Shown: one piece after another, positions 54,895 through 63,263 of the stretch
How positions within the stretch are numbered: position 1 is the first letter of the stretch
Layout of the letters: each line of letters begins with the position of its first letter
Assembly: GCA_903922735.1 (NCBI GenBank)
Contig: CAIXUZ010000008.1
Location: 1-64,000, forward strand
Source of the DNA: an uncultured Verrucomicrobia subdivision 3 bacterium
GTDB taxonomy: Bacteria; Verrucomicrobiota; Verrucomicrobiia; Limisphaerales; UBA11358
Reading direction: 5' to 3'
Length of the DNA stretch: 64,000 bases
Position numbers and translations under genes: made by a program
The notes under the pieces: model-generated
Told to the model about the DNA's origin: nothing
What the model saw: the letters and a program-made list of their open reading frames with translations, nothing else
Databases searched by the model: none

Positions 54895-57800
54895 ATGCCA
54901 ACCCCAACCTTGATCTTCAAAACCTGTCGGCGCTGGGTCGGGATGCTGGCCGTCATTCAGACGCAGGCGATGGCCGACGATGCCGCGCTGCTGCTCCGCT
55001 GGCCGGCGCATGAAGGCAGCGGGACGCAAGTGGCGGACGCTTCCGGCAATGGCCTCGACGGGCGCTCGTCGGCCGGGTGGGTTGATGGCGGCGGCGTCAA
55101 GGCGCTTTTCTTTGACGGCCAGTCGAAGTCCGTGGTGCGCGTCCAGATTCCGGAAAGCAAATGTCTCGGCACCGGCGACTGGACTTTCATGGCCTGGCTG
55201 AAACCCGAGGTGCTGAGCTTCCCCGGTAAACAGGATCAACACCGCTTTTTCAATTACGGCAAGTTTCCCGATTCTTCCATCAATCTGGATCTGACGGGGC
55301 AGGGGGCCATCAGTTGGTATTACTGCTACAAGCCCGCCGCCGCCGGCAAGAGCGTGTCCGTGGGGGGTGGTTCCACGCCGCGTTTCAAGCCCAAGACGTG
55401 GATGCACGTTGCGCTGATCACGGATCGGCATAATGGGCGGACCACGGTTTATCTGAACGGACGCGAATCGGGCCGGAGTCAATTTCCCGCAGGCTGGGTG
55501 GGAAATCTTAATCTGGGAAACGAGCTGACCATCGGTTCCGGCTGGCAGAATTTCCACGGGGCGATGGCGGATGTGGCCGTCTGGCGGCGGGCCTTGGCGG
55601 ACGCCGAAGTTAAGTCCGCATTCAACGCCCAGCGCGGTGCCTACGGCGTCAAGCCCGGCGATGGCATGACTCCCGAGGAAACGCTGGCGGATTTGGCCGA
55701 CCAAGGCAACGAAGCCATGGCGCAAAAGAACACCGGCGAAGCGCGGGCGGTCTTTACGAAGCTGCTCGATGTTCCCGGCGTGCCGCCGTTCTGGGCGGGT
55801 TGGGCGGAGTTGCGTTTGGCGCAAACCTACCGGGTGGAGGGAAATGATTCCGCGGCCAAAGAGGTGTATCGCCGGATTCAAAGCCGGACCACTTATCTGG
55901 CCCACCACCGGCAGGAAGCCGCCGGGCTGTTGTCGGAAATGGAGCGCACGGCCAAAGGTTTGCCTGCCCGCGATGTCACCGAGTCGCGCACCCGGCTGCC
56001 CGCCATCGAACGTTTCGCGGCCGAAATATGGGTGGCTCCCGATGGCAATGACGCCAATTCCGGCCAGCCCGCAAAACCGGTGGCCACGCTCACTCGCGCC
56101 CGCGATCTCGTGCGCGAGTTGCTCCGCAGCGTGAAGGGGCCCATCGCGGTCATCTTGAAAAACGGGGAGTATCGCGTGAATGAAACCCTGGCCTTGAGTG
56201 CGGAAGATTCCGGCGGTAATGGCGCGCCGGTCGTTTGGAAGGCGGCGGAAAGCGGCAAGGCCGTTCTCTACGGCGGCCTGCGGCTCAAGGGATTCGTTCC
56301 CGTGCAGGACGCGGCCATTCTGGCGCGTTTGGTTCCTGAGGCGCGGGACAAAGTTTTGGTGTGCGATCTCAAGGCGCTCGGACTTCAAGACTATGGAGCT
56401 TTGACGGTGCGTGGTTACAGCCAGCCGCCTTCTCCGCCGACCGTGGAGCTTTATGTGGATGGCGAAGCGCAGACGCTGGCTCGCTGGCCGAATGAAGGGT
56501 TCGTGAATGCCGGCAAGCTGATCCAGCCGGGGAGCATCACCAATGGCACGCCGTCGGTGTTCGAGTATCTGGACAATCGCCCCGCCCGCTGGGCCACGGC
56601 GGAGGACGCCTGGCTGTTTGGCTACTGGCATTTTCTTTGGGCAGATTCCACGCTTAAAATCGGGAAGATTGATACGGCGGCTAAACGCATTGTCACCGCC
56701 AAGCCTTACGACCTGGGCAAGCGGGGCATGGATGAGAAGCAGGGCATCAAATACTACGCGTTCAATTTGCTGGAGGAATTGGATCGTCCCGGCGAATGGT
56801 ATCTGGATCGTCGCACGGGAAAACTTTACCTCTGGCCCACCGGCGATACGTCGCGGCAAAAAATCGAGCTGGGAGTGATCAAGGTGCCATTTCTGACCAC
56901 CAGGGATACTTCGAACCTGCGGATGGAAGGATTGGTCTTTGATCTCGGCCGCTTTGACGGAATTCAAATCACCAAAGGCGATAACGTCCAGCTGGTCGGC
57001 TGCGAGGTGAAGCGCATGGCCGGCAACGGCGTGATTATCAATGGCGGCACCCGGCACCTGCTGTTGGGCTGTGACATTCATCACACCGGCCGCAATGCCA
57101 CCTCGCTGACCGGCGGCAACCGGGCGACCTTGGAACGGGCGGATTTTATCGTGGAAAACTGCCACCTGCACCATTTCGGGCGGATTGACCGCACTTACAC
57201 GCCGGCCATCTATATCTCAGGTGTGGGCATGCGCATCGCGCATAATCTAATGAACGACGGCCCCAGTTCCTGCGTCCGGATTGATGGCAATGACATCCTG
57301 ATTGAATACAATGACATTCACAGCGTTGTGCGCGAGTCGGATGACCAGGGCGCCATGGAGAGTTTTGGCAATCCCTCGTTCCGCGGCATCGTTTATCGTT
57401 TCAACCGTTTTGAAAACATTGGCAATGGCGACAACATGACCGCCGGCCAATCCGCCATCCGCTTTGACGACGTGATCAGCGGCATGGTGGTGTATGGCAA
57501 CGTCTTCATCCGCTCGGCCAACGGCCATTTCGGCGCGATCCAGATCAATGGCGGCCGCGACAACATCATCGACAACAACCTCTTCATCGACTGCAAGCTC
57601 GGCATCAGCGGCGGCTATCAAAAGAAACACAAGCATTGGGTTGAAACGGAGCAAGGCCACAAGAAAGACGCCTACCAGACGCCGCTTTATCTCCAGCGCT
57701 ATCCTGAAATCGCGAATATGCTCGATGGCAAGGGCCGCAATTTCGCCTCGCGCCTGGCCTTGATTGATTCCGGCACGCCGATTGTGCAAAAGGCGTTCTT

Positions 57801-58032
57801 CGACAGCCTGGCTGTGCGCAGTGAGCCGATGAGCAATGCCGGCGCGAGTTGGCCGAACAAAAATTCCGGCTTGCCCGACAGCGTTTTCAACGAACTCGAG
57901 CTGCGACTTGGGTTCCGCCCGATTCCCGTCGCCGAGATCGGGCTTTATGCCGATCGCACGCGCGCCCAATGGCCCGTGATTACGAAGCTTGTCGCGGTGC
58001 CCGATTGGCGGCAGAATTCAAAGCAGCCATAA
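54895..58032 (+). CDS. Large exported LamG plus right-handed beta-helix protein, GH141-like
   Basis: 1045 aa. The N-terminus is a weak signal sequence ending near TQAMADDA. Residues about 30-245 are a LamG/concanavalin domain (WPAHEGSGTQVADASGNGLD, FHGAMADVAVWRRALADAEV). Residues about 260-345 are helical, TPR-like. From about 375 the beta-helix begins IWVAPDGNDANSGQPAKPVA, with VELYVDGEAQTLARWPNEGF and repeated short strands through about 900 (VENCHLHHFGRIDR, ILIEYNDIHSVVRESDDQG). This start and the DGxxxxLARWPNEG motif match GH141, a family including alpha-L-fucosidases and xylanases. The family assignment is tentative. Confidence 0.75.
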   Translation: MPTPTLIFKTCRRWVGMLAVIQTQAMADDAALLLRWPAHEGSGTQVADASGNGLDGRSSAGWVDGGGVKALFFDGQSKSVVRVQIPESKCLGTGDWTFMAWLKPEVLSFPGKQDQHRFFNYGKFPDSSINLDLTGQGAISWYYCYKPAAAGKSVSVGGGSTPRFKPKTWMHVALITDRHNGRTTVYLNGRESGRSQFPAGWVGNLNLGNELTIGSGWQNFHGAMADVAVWRRALADAEVKSAFNAQRGAYGVKPGDGMTPEETLADLADQGNEAMAQKNTGEARAVFTKLLDVPGVPPFWAGWAELRLAQTYRVEGNDSAAKEVYRRIQSRTTYLAHHRQEAAGLLSEMERTAKGLPARDVTESRTRLPAIERFAAEIWVAPDGNDANSGQPAKPVATLTRARDLVRELLRSVKGPIAVILKNGEYRVNETLALSAEDSGGNGAPVVWKAAESGKAVLYGGLRLKGFVPVQDAAILARLVPEARDKVLVCDLKALGLQDYGALTVRGYSQPPSPPTVELYVDGEAQTLARWPNEGFVNAGKLIQPGSITNGTPSVFEYLDNRPARWATAEDAWLFGYWHFLWADSTLKIGKIDTAAKRIVTAKPYDLGKRGMDEKQGIKYYAFNLLEELDRPGEWYLDRRTGKLYLWPTGDTSRQKIELGVIKVPFLTTRDTSNLRMEGLVFDLGRFDGIQITKGDNVQLVGCEVKRMAGNGVIINGGTRHLLLGCDIHHTGRNATSLTGGNRATLERADFIVENCHLHHFGRIDRTYTPAIYISGVGMRIAHNLMNDGPSSCVRIDGNDILIEYNDIHSVVRESDDQGAMESFGNPSFRGIVYRFNRFENIGNGDNMTAGQSAIRFDDVISGMVVYGNVFIRSANGHFGAIQINGGRDNIIDNNLFIDCKLGISGGYQKKHKHWVETEQGHKKDAYQTPLYLQRYPEIANMLDGKGRNFASRLALIDSGTPIVQKAFFDSLAVRSEPMSNAGASWPNKNSGLPDSVFNELELRLGFRPIPVAEIGLYADRTRAQWPVITKLVAVPDWRQNSKQP

Positions 58033-58059
58033 GCCATTTAACCCTTGAAAGATTAAATA

Positions 58060-58965
58060 ATGAAACGACTGAAACTTGCCGCCAGCGGTTTGGAATTTTC
58101 CCGGATGATCTATGGCACCTGGCGATTGCTCGACACCAAGCCCACGGCGCAGGAAATCAACCGCCGTCTGCACGCCTGTGTTGACCTCGGCATCACCACC
58201 ATCGACACGGCCGAAATCTACGGCCTCTACGAAGTCGAACAAGCCCTGGGCGCGGCGCTGGCCTTGTCACCCGGCTTGCGGGACAAGCTCGAGATTGTCA
58301 CGAAGGCGGGGATTTATGTGCCGTGCGCCTATCATCCCGAACGACAGACGGCCCACTATAACGCCACCGGCGCGCGGCTGGTGAAGAGCCTGGAAAAATC
58401 ATTGCGCTTGCTGGGCACGGACCGGGTGGAACTGTTTCTCGTGCATCGCCCGGACTGGCTGACCCGCGCCGACGATACGGCGGCGGGTTTGAACCAGTTG
58501 TTGCGTACCGGCAAGATCCATGCCGCCGGCGTGTCCAACTATTCCGCCTCGCAATTCGATTTGCTGAACGCGCATATGGAAAAACCGCTGGCGACCAATC
58601 AGCTTGAGTTTCATCTCCTCCATCACGACCCCATCCATGACGGCACGTTTCACCAATGTGAAAAGCAGGGCGTGTTGCCGATGGCGTGGAGTCCGCTGGC
58701 GGGCGGGCGTTTGTTCGATTCGAAAAACGACGCCGCCCAGCGGCTCGCGGTCACGGCGCAAAGCCTCGCCGCGCGTTATGGCGGGGCGACGCTGGAACAA
58801 CTCGCCTATGCATGGGTCATGGCGCATCCCAGCCGGCCGTTGCCGGTCATCGGCACCAACAAGCTGGAACGCATCCTCAGCGCGGCCCAGGCGGACAAAA
58901 TCACGCTCGAACACGAAGACTGGTATGCCCTTTGGGAAGCCGCGCAGGGACGCCGGGTGCCGTGA
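58060..58965 (+). CDS. Aldo/keto reductase
   Basis: 301 aa cytoplasmic enzyme, 27 bp after the beta-helix gene. The catalytic tetrad is visible: Asp and Tyr in TIDTAEIYGLYEVE, Lys in EIVTKAGI and His in FLVHRPDW. NADPH-site motifs GVSNYSASQFDLL and PLPVIGTNKLERI follow. It belongs to the YdhF-like branch. Placement suggests reduction of a sugar or keto-sugar released by the neighbouring enzymes, but the substrate is not determined. Confidence 0.92.
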   Translation: MKRLKLAASGLEFSRMIYGTWRLLDTKPTAQEINRRLHACVDLGITTIDTAEIYGLYEVEQALGAALALSPGLRDKLEIVTKAGIYVPCAYHPERQTAHYNATGARLVKSLEKSLRLLGTDRVELFLVHRPDWLTRADDTAAGLNQLLRTGKIHAAGVSNYSASQFDLLNAHMEKPLATNQLEFHLLHHDPIHDGTFHQCEKQGVLPMAWSPLAGGRLFDSKNDAAQRLAVTAQSLAARYGGATLEQLAYAWVMAHPSRPLPVIGTNKLERILSAAQADKITLEHEDWYALWEAAQGRRVP

Positions 58966-59124
58966 GCAACTGAGTTCATCCAAGTGAATGGCGGAAAATG
59001 TTTGACTCAACAATGCTTAAAAATCAATCTGTCAACTTAACCATTAACCAAAGATGTGCCGAACTGCATTTTTTGACTTTCTAAATAAACCGTCCTCGAA
59101 ACCAACACTCCCAAACTAATATAT

Positions 59125-60588
59125 ATGAATCAAAACACCATCAACCGACGCACCTTCCTCAAAACCGCTTCACTGGCCACCGGCGCGGCGGTTTTCGGCG
59201 TGCCGGCGCTCCTGCGCGGCCAAAACCTCAACAGCAAGGTAAACATCGCCGTCATCGGCGCCGGCGGCAAGGGCGCCAGCGACACGGCTTGCTGCGCCTC
59301 CGAGAACATCGTGGCCTTGTGCGACGTGGATGGCGGCATTCTTGCCGGGCAGCTTGGGAAATATCCCGGCGCCAAAGGTTTTCAGGATTTTCGCAAGATG
59401 TTCGACGAATTGGGCAAGGGCATTGACGCCGTGGACATCGCCACGCCCGATCATTTTCACGGCATCGCCGCCGCTCATGCCTTGCGTCACGGCAAACATG
59501 TTTACTGTCAGAAACCGCTGGTGCAGACGATTCACGAAGCGCGTTACCTGCGTGATCTCGCCCGGAAAACGGGACTCGTCACCCAGATGGGCAATCAGGG
59601 CAGCGCGGCGGATGGATTGCGCCGCGCCGTCGAATGCGTTCAGGCTGGCATCATCGGCAAGGTGCGCGAGGTTCACGTGTGGACCAATCGCCCGGTCTGG
59701 CCGCAGGGCATGAATCGCCCCGAAGGCTCCGACCCGGTGCCGGGAAACCTTGCCTGGGATATCTGGCTCGGGCCCGCGCCGGTGCGGCCCTTCAAAAGCG
59801 GCGTCTATCACGGTTTCAAATGGCGCGGCTGGCAGGATTTCGGCACCGGAGCGCTGGGCGATATGGCGTGCCACACCGTCAACATGCCGTTCCGCGCGCT
59901 CCAGCTGGATCATCCGACAGAGATTTCTTCGGAAGTCTTTGGCGTGATGAACAAGGAAACGTATCCGATCGGCTCAAAAATTCACTTCAAGTTTCCGGCG
60001 CGTTCCATCAAGGGAAATAAGTCGTCCGATTCCCCCGTCTCCCTCTGGTGGTATGACGGCGGACAGGTTGATGCCACCAAGCCGCATGGCCACGATTTCA
60101 GCAACAAGCCGCCGAAGGAGCTGCTCGCTGACATTGAAGCTTTCCGCGGTGAGGTTCCCAACAGCGCCTGTCTTATCATCGGTGAGAATGGCACCATCTT
60201 TTCTCCGGACGATTATGGCACGCAATTTTTCCTGAAGCTGAAGGGCGATGAAAAATACACGGGTTCCGCCAAGCATCCGGAGGTGGAAAAGATTCCGCAG
60301 ACCATCGAGCGTAATCAGTTTAAACCGGATGCTGGCAGCAAAGGGGCTGGTGACGACATTCGTCACCATATGGAATGGATCAACGCCATCAAGGATAACA
60401 AGCCGCAAAATTGTTACTCGCGTTTTGAAATCGCCGCCCAGCTCACGGAAATCATGTTGCTCGGCTGCGTCGCGATGCAGGTGGGCAAAAAAATTGAATG
60501 GGATGGAAAAAATATGAAAGCGAAGAATTGCCCGGAGGCCGCCCCGTTCATCAAGCGCAACAACCGCGCCGGCTGGGTCATGGCCTGA
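59125..60588 (+). CDS. Tat-exported Gfo/Idh/MocA oxidoreductase
   Basis: 487 aa with twin-arginine signal INRRTFLKTASLATGAAVFG. The Rossmann fold begins NIAVIGAGGKG, followed by VDIATPDHFHGIAAAHALRHG and the catalytic-type Lys in VYCQKPLVQTIHE. The C-terminal domain has GTGALGDMACHTVNMPFRAL. Export via Tat indicates that the protein folds with its nucleotide cofactor before transport. Related proteins oxidise C3 of glycosides to 3-keto-glycosides. It is followed 12 bp later by a DUF1080 gene. A 159-bp AT-rich spacer precedes it. Confidence 0.93.
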   Translation: MNQNTINRRTFLKTASLATGAAVFGVPALLRGQNLNSKVNIAVIGAGGKGASDTACCASENIVALCDVDGGILAGQLGKYPGAKGFQDFRKMFDELGKGIDAVDIATPDHFHGIAAAHALRHGKHVYCQKPLVQTIHEARYLRDLARKTGLVTQMGNQGSAADGLRRAVECVQAGIIGKVREVHVWTNRPVWPQGMNRPEGSDPVPGNLAWDIWLGPAPVRPFKSGVYHGFKWRGWQDFGTGALGDMACHTVNMPFRALQLDHPTEISSEVFGVMNKETYPIGSKIHFKFPARSIKGNKSSDSPVSLWWYDGGQVDATKPHGHDFSNKPPKELLADIEAFRGEVPNSACLIIGENGTIFSPDDYGTQFFLKLKGDEKYTGSAKHPEVEKIPQTIERNQFKPDAGSKGAGDDIRHHMEWINAIKDNKPQNCYSRFEIAAQLTEIMLLGCVAMQVGKKIEWDGKNMKAKNCPEAAPFIKRNNRAGWVMA

Positions 60589-60600
60589 AATACCGATGCC

Positions 60601-61611
60601 ATGATTAAATTCATCGCGAAATTGACCGTGGCCGTTCTGTTCGCCGCCGGCACCGTGCTGGCGGCGGACAGCGCGACGCCTTTTGTCGGCAACTGGGCGA
60701 TCACGTTGCCTGAGGGGGCTCCCGCCTGGCTCGGCGTTGCCCAAAATAACGGCCAGCTGACTGCGTCATTGCTCTGGATCGGTGGCAGCGTCACGCCTTT
60801 GGACAGCGTCTCCATCAGCAACCAGTCGCTTGTTTGCACCCGCATCCGCTCTGTGGATCGAAAGGATAATCAGGGGAAGATCATTGGCACGGAACGCCTG
60901 ACGGATAATTTTGCGGCGCAGCTCGATGGTGACAACCTCAAATTCGTCGCGTTATTGGCCCGGAATGGCGGCAGTGGTGCCGACAAAAAAGAATGTACTG
61001 GCCAGCGGATTCCACCGCCTCCGTCCGCGCCGGACTTGGCCAAAGTGAAATTTGGCAATGCCATCTCACTGTTCAACGGCAAGGATTTGACTGGCTGGCG
61101 GTTGACCAACCCCAAAGCCCTGAATGGCTGGAGTGTCGCCGACGGCTTGTTGATCAATCGAATTGAGCAGGAGGAAGGCAAGCCCCACAAGAGTTATGGC
61201 AACCTTCGCACTGACCGGGAATTTGAAGACTTCAACCTGACTCTGGAAACCCGTGTGCCCAAGGGCGGCAACAGCGGCGTTTACCTGCGCGGTGTTTATG
61301 AGGTTCAGGTCTTTGACAGCTACGGGAAGCCGCTTGACCCGCATAACATGGGCGCGCTTTATAGCCGCATCAAGCCCCTCGTGAGTGCCGAGAAACCCGC
61401 CGGCGAATGGCAGACTCTGGACATCACCCTGGTGGCGCGTCACCTGACCGTGATTCTAAACGGCAAGAAAATCATCGACAATCAACCCGTGCTGGGTGTT
61501 ACCGGCGGCGCCTTGACCGCCGATGAATTCAAACCTGGTCCGATTTATCTGCAAGGCGATCATACCGGCATTGAATATCGCAACCTCGTTTTGCGGCCCG
61601 TCGCGAAATAA
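60601..61611 (+). CDS. Exported DUF1080 protein (3-keto-glycoside hydrolase/hydratase type)
   Basis: 336 aa with a signal peptide ending TVLAADS. Residues about 25-140 form a small beta domain (PFVGNWAITLPEG). Residues about 150-334 are a DUF1080 jellyroll: FNGKDLTGWRL, EFEDFNLTLETRVPKGGNSG, GVYEVQVFDSYG and GPIYLQGDHTGIEYRNLVL. DUF1080 proteins act on 3-keto-disaccharides as hydrolases or on the 2-hydroxy-3-keto-glycal as hydratases. Flanking Gfo/Idh/MocA and TIM-barrel genes support this role. The exact step is inferred. Confidence 0.88.
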   Translation: MIKFIAKLTVAVLFAAGTVLAADSATPFVGNWAITLPEGAPAWLGVAQNNGQLTASLLWIGGSVTPLDSVSISNQSLVCTRIRSVDRKDNQGKIIGTERLTDNFAAQLDGDNLKFVALLARNGGSGADKKECTGQRIPPPPSAPDLAKVKFGNAISLFNGKDLTGWRLTNPKALNGWSVADGLLINRIEQEEGKPHKSYGNLRTDREFEDFNLTLETRVPKGGNSGVYLRGVYEVQVFDSYGKPLDPHNMGALYSRIKPLVSAEKPAGEWQTLDITLVARHLTVILNGKKIIDNQPVLGVTGGALTADEFKPGPIYLQGDHTGIEYRNLVLRPVAK

Positions 61612-61663
61612 TTTTTTAACGCAACCGCAATCAGACCTTTAATTTTTCCGCCCAACCTTGCCA

Positions 61664-62305
61664 ATGAAACCAGAGCATGTCGGACTTGCCGTCGGTTTTA
61701 CCAACTGTGACGTCGGGTTGCCTGCCTTGAGCGGTTCGGCTAAGCGGGTGGGGCAGGGCTGGGACATGGTTGCCGGTGGGGAGGATATCTGGGAGAAAGC
61801 CGATCAATTCCATTTCGTTTATCAGTCGTTTTCCGGCGACTTCGACATTGCCATCCGGGCTGAAAGTTTTACCCCCGCCCATCTGTATTCCAAGGCCGGG
61901 ATCATGGTTCGGGAAAGCCTGCAGACGGACAGCCCGCACCTGATGTTTCTGGTGTTCGCCAACGATGCGCCGCGCAACAACAATCTGGGCGCGTATGAAA
62001 TGCAATTCCGTGCGGCTGCCGGCGGCGATTGCCGGGCGATTTACCCCGCCCAATTACCGCCCGCCCCGCCGGAATTTCCTGCCGCCTTCCCCGATTCATG
62101 GCTGCGGGTCCAGCGGACTGGTGACCGGTTTTCTGCTTTTGCTTCCACCGATGGAAAAACCTGGAAGCTATACGCGCAGCATCTGCTGGCACTGACTGGC
62201 ACCGTGATGGTTGGGCTGGCGCTGACCTCTCACGATCCATTGAAAACCGCCCGGGTTGCGTTTCGCGAATACCGTGAATTTGGCCAGGGTGACAATATTG
62301 TCTGA
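61664..62305 (+). CDS. DUF1349-like concanavalin-fold protein
   Basis: 213 aa from the ATG at 61664 (an in-frame TTG lies 6 bp earlier). It has no signal peptide, although its neighbours are exported. The sandwich fold is suggested by FVYQSFSGDFDIAIRAESF, AGIMVRESLQTDSPHLMFLV, SWLRVQRTGDRFSAFAST and DGKTWKLY..GLALTSHD, a pattern shared with DUF1349 and bacterial regulatory lectin-like domains. Probably binds sugar; no catalytic residues are evident. It lies 52 bp after DUF1080. Confidence 0.75.
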   Translation: MKPEHVGLAVGFTNCDVGLPALSGSAKRVGQGWDMVAGGEDIWEKADQFHFVYQSFSGDFDIAIRAESFTPAHLYSKAGIMVRESLQTDSPHLMFLVFANDAPRNNNLGAYEMQFRAAAGGDCRAIYPAQLPPAPPEFPAAFPDSWLRVQRTGDRFSAFASTDGKTWKLYAQHLLALTGTVMVGLALTSHDPLKTARVAFREYREFGQGDNIV

Positions 62306-62352
62306 GTCTGAAGCATCAATTACGTTTTTTGCCATATTTCAAATAACCAACC

Positions 62353-63240
62353 ATGGCGGCATCGCCTTCATCCACTATGAAATCCCCCAACCGGATCATT
62401 AAACCGTTGCTGCTTTTGGCGGCGGCCATTCTCGCCGCGGGCAGTCTTCGGGCTGAGCCGCTTTTTCCTCAGCCTCCGGGCATGTGTTCCTACACTCATC
62501 GCGAGCAGTTCAAGCAGGACGTGCCCGCCACGTTGGACGCCATCAAGGCGCTCGGGGTCACGGATATGGAATTTTCCAGCCTCTTCGGCAAAACGGCAGC
62601 GGAGTTACGGCAGTTGCTCGATGCCCGCGGGATGGTTTGTTCGTCCTTTGGCGTGAATTATGATGACTTGGTGAAAAAAACCGATGAGGTTGCCAATAAT
62701 GCAAAAACCCTGGGCGCAAAATTTGTGCGCGTGGCGTGGATTCCGCATCAGCCGCCGTTTACGCTCGAGCTCGCGAAAAAGACGGCGGCGGAGTTTAATC
62801 GCCTCGGCCGGCAGTTGCGTGAGCAGCATGGTCTGACTTTCTGCTACCACAACCACGGCTACGAATTTGTGAAACAGGGCGGCGGCACTCTTTTTGACGT
62901 GCTCATGGCTGAAACCAATCCGCAGGATGTCAGCTTTGAGATCGACATTCTTTGGGCGTTTTTTCCCGGTGCCAGTCCGGCTAAATTGCTGGAACAATAC
63001 GGCAGCCGTTTCAAATTGATGCACCTGAAAGACCTCCGGAAAGGCGTCCAAGGCGACTTCTCGGGCAAAACCGACAAGGAAAATGACGTGGCGCTCGGCA
63101 GCGGCCAGTTGGATATACCTGCCATTCTCAAAGCGGCCAAAAAAGCTGGCGTGCAACATTACTACATTGAAGATGAAAGCTCGAGTACTGCCACCCAGGT
63201 TCCGAAGACCATTGCCTACTTGAAAAGCCTTAAGCCTTAG
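62353..63240 (+). CDS. Exported TIM-barrel sugar isomerase/epimerase-like protein
   Basis: 295 aa; an alternative ATG at 62377 would begin at MKSPNRII and give a tighter signal peptide ending near SLRAEPLF. The xylose-isomerase-like barrel has LGVTDMEFSSLFG, LTFCYHNHGYEF, VSFEIDILW, FKLMHLKDL and HYYIEDESS, supplying the usual His/Glu/Asp metal ligands. Exported members next to Gfo/Idh/MocA and DUF1080 genes include 3-keto-glycoside lyases that eliminate the aglycone. I infer that role here; isomerase or epimerase activity is the alternative. Confidence 0.87.
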   Translation: MAASPSSTMKSPNRIIKPLLLLAAAILAAGSLRAEPLFPQPPGMCSYTHREQFKQDVPATLDAIKALGVTDMEFSSLFGKTAAELRQLLDARGMVCSSFGVNYDDLVKKTDEVANNAKTLGAKFVRVAWIPHQPPFTLELAKKTAAEFNRLGRQLREQHGLTFCYHNHGYEFVKQGGGTLFDVLMAETNPQDVSFEIDILWAFFPGASPAKLLEQYGSRFKLMHLKDLRKGVQGDFSGKTDKENDVALGSGQLDIPAILKAAKKAGVQHYYIEDESSSTATQVPKTIAYLKSLKP

Positions 63241-63263
63241 CCTCACCTATTACTAAAACCATT

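Noticed and set aside
54859..57174. 771-codon minus-strand frame opposite the LamG/beta-helix gene
   Set aside because: Antisense shadow. The plus-strand product has recognisable domains and a coherent length; the minus-strand product is low in recognisable motifs.
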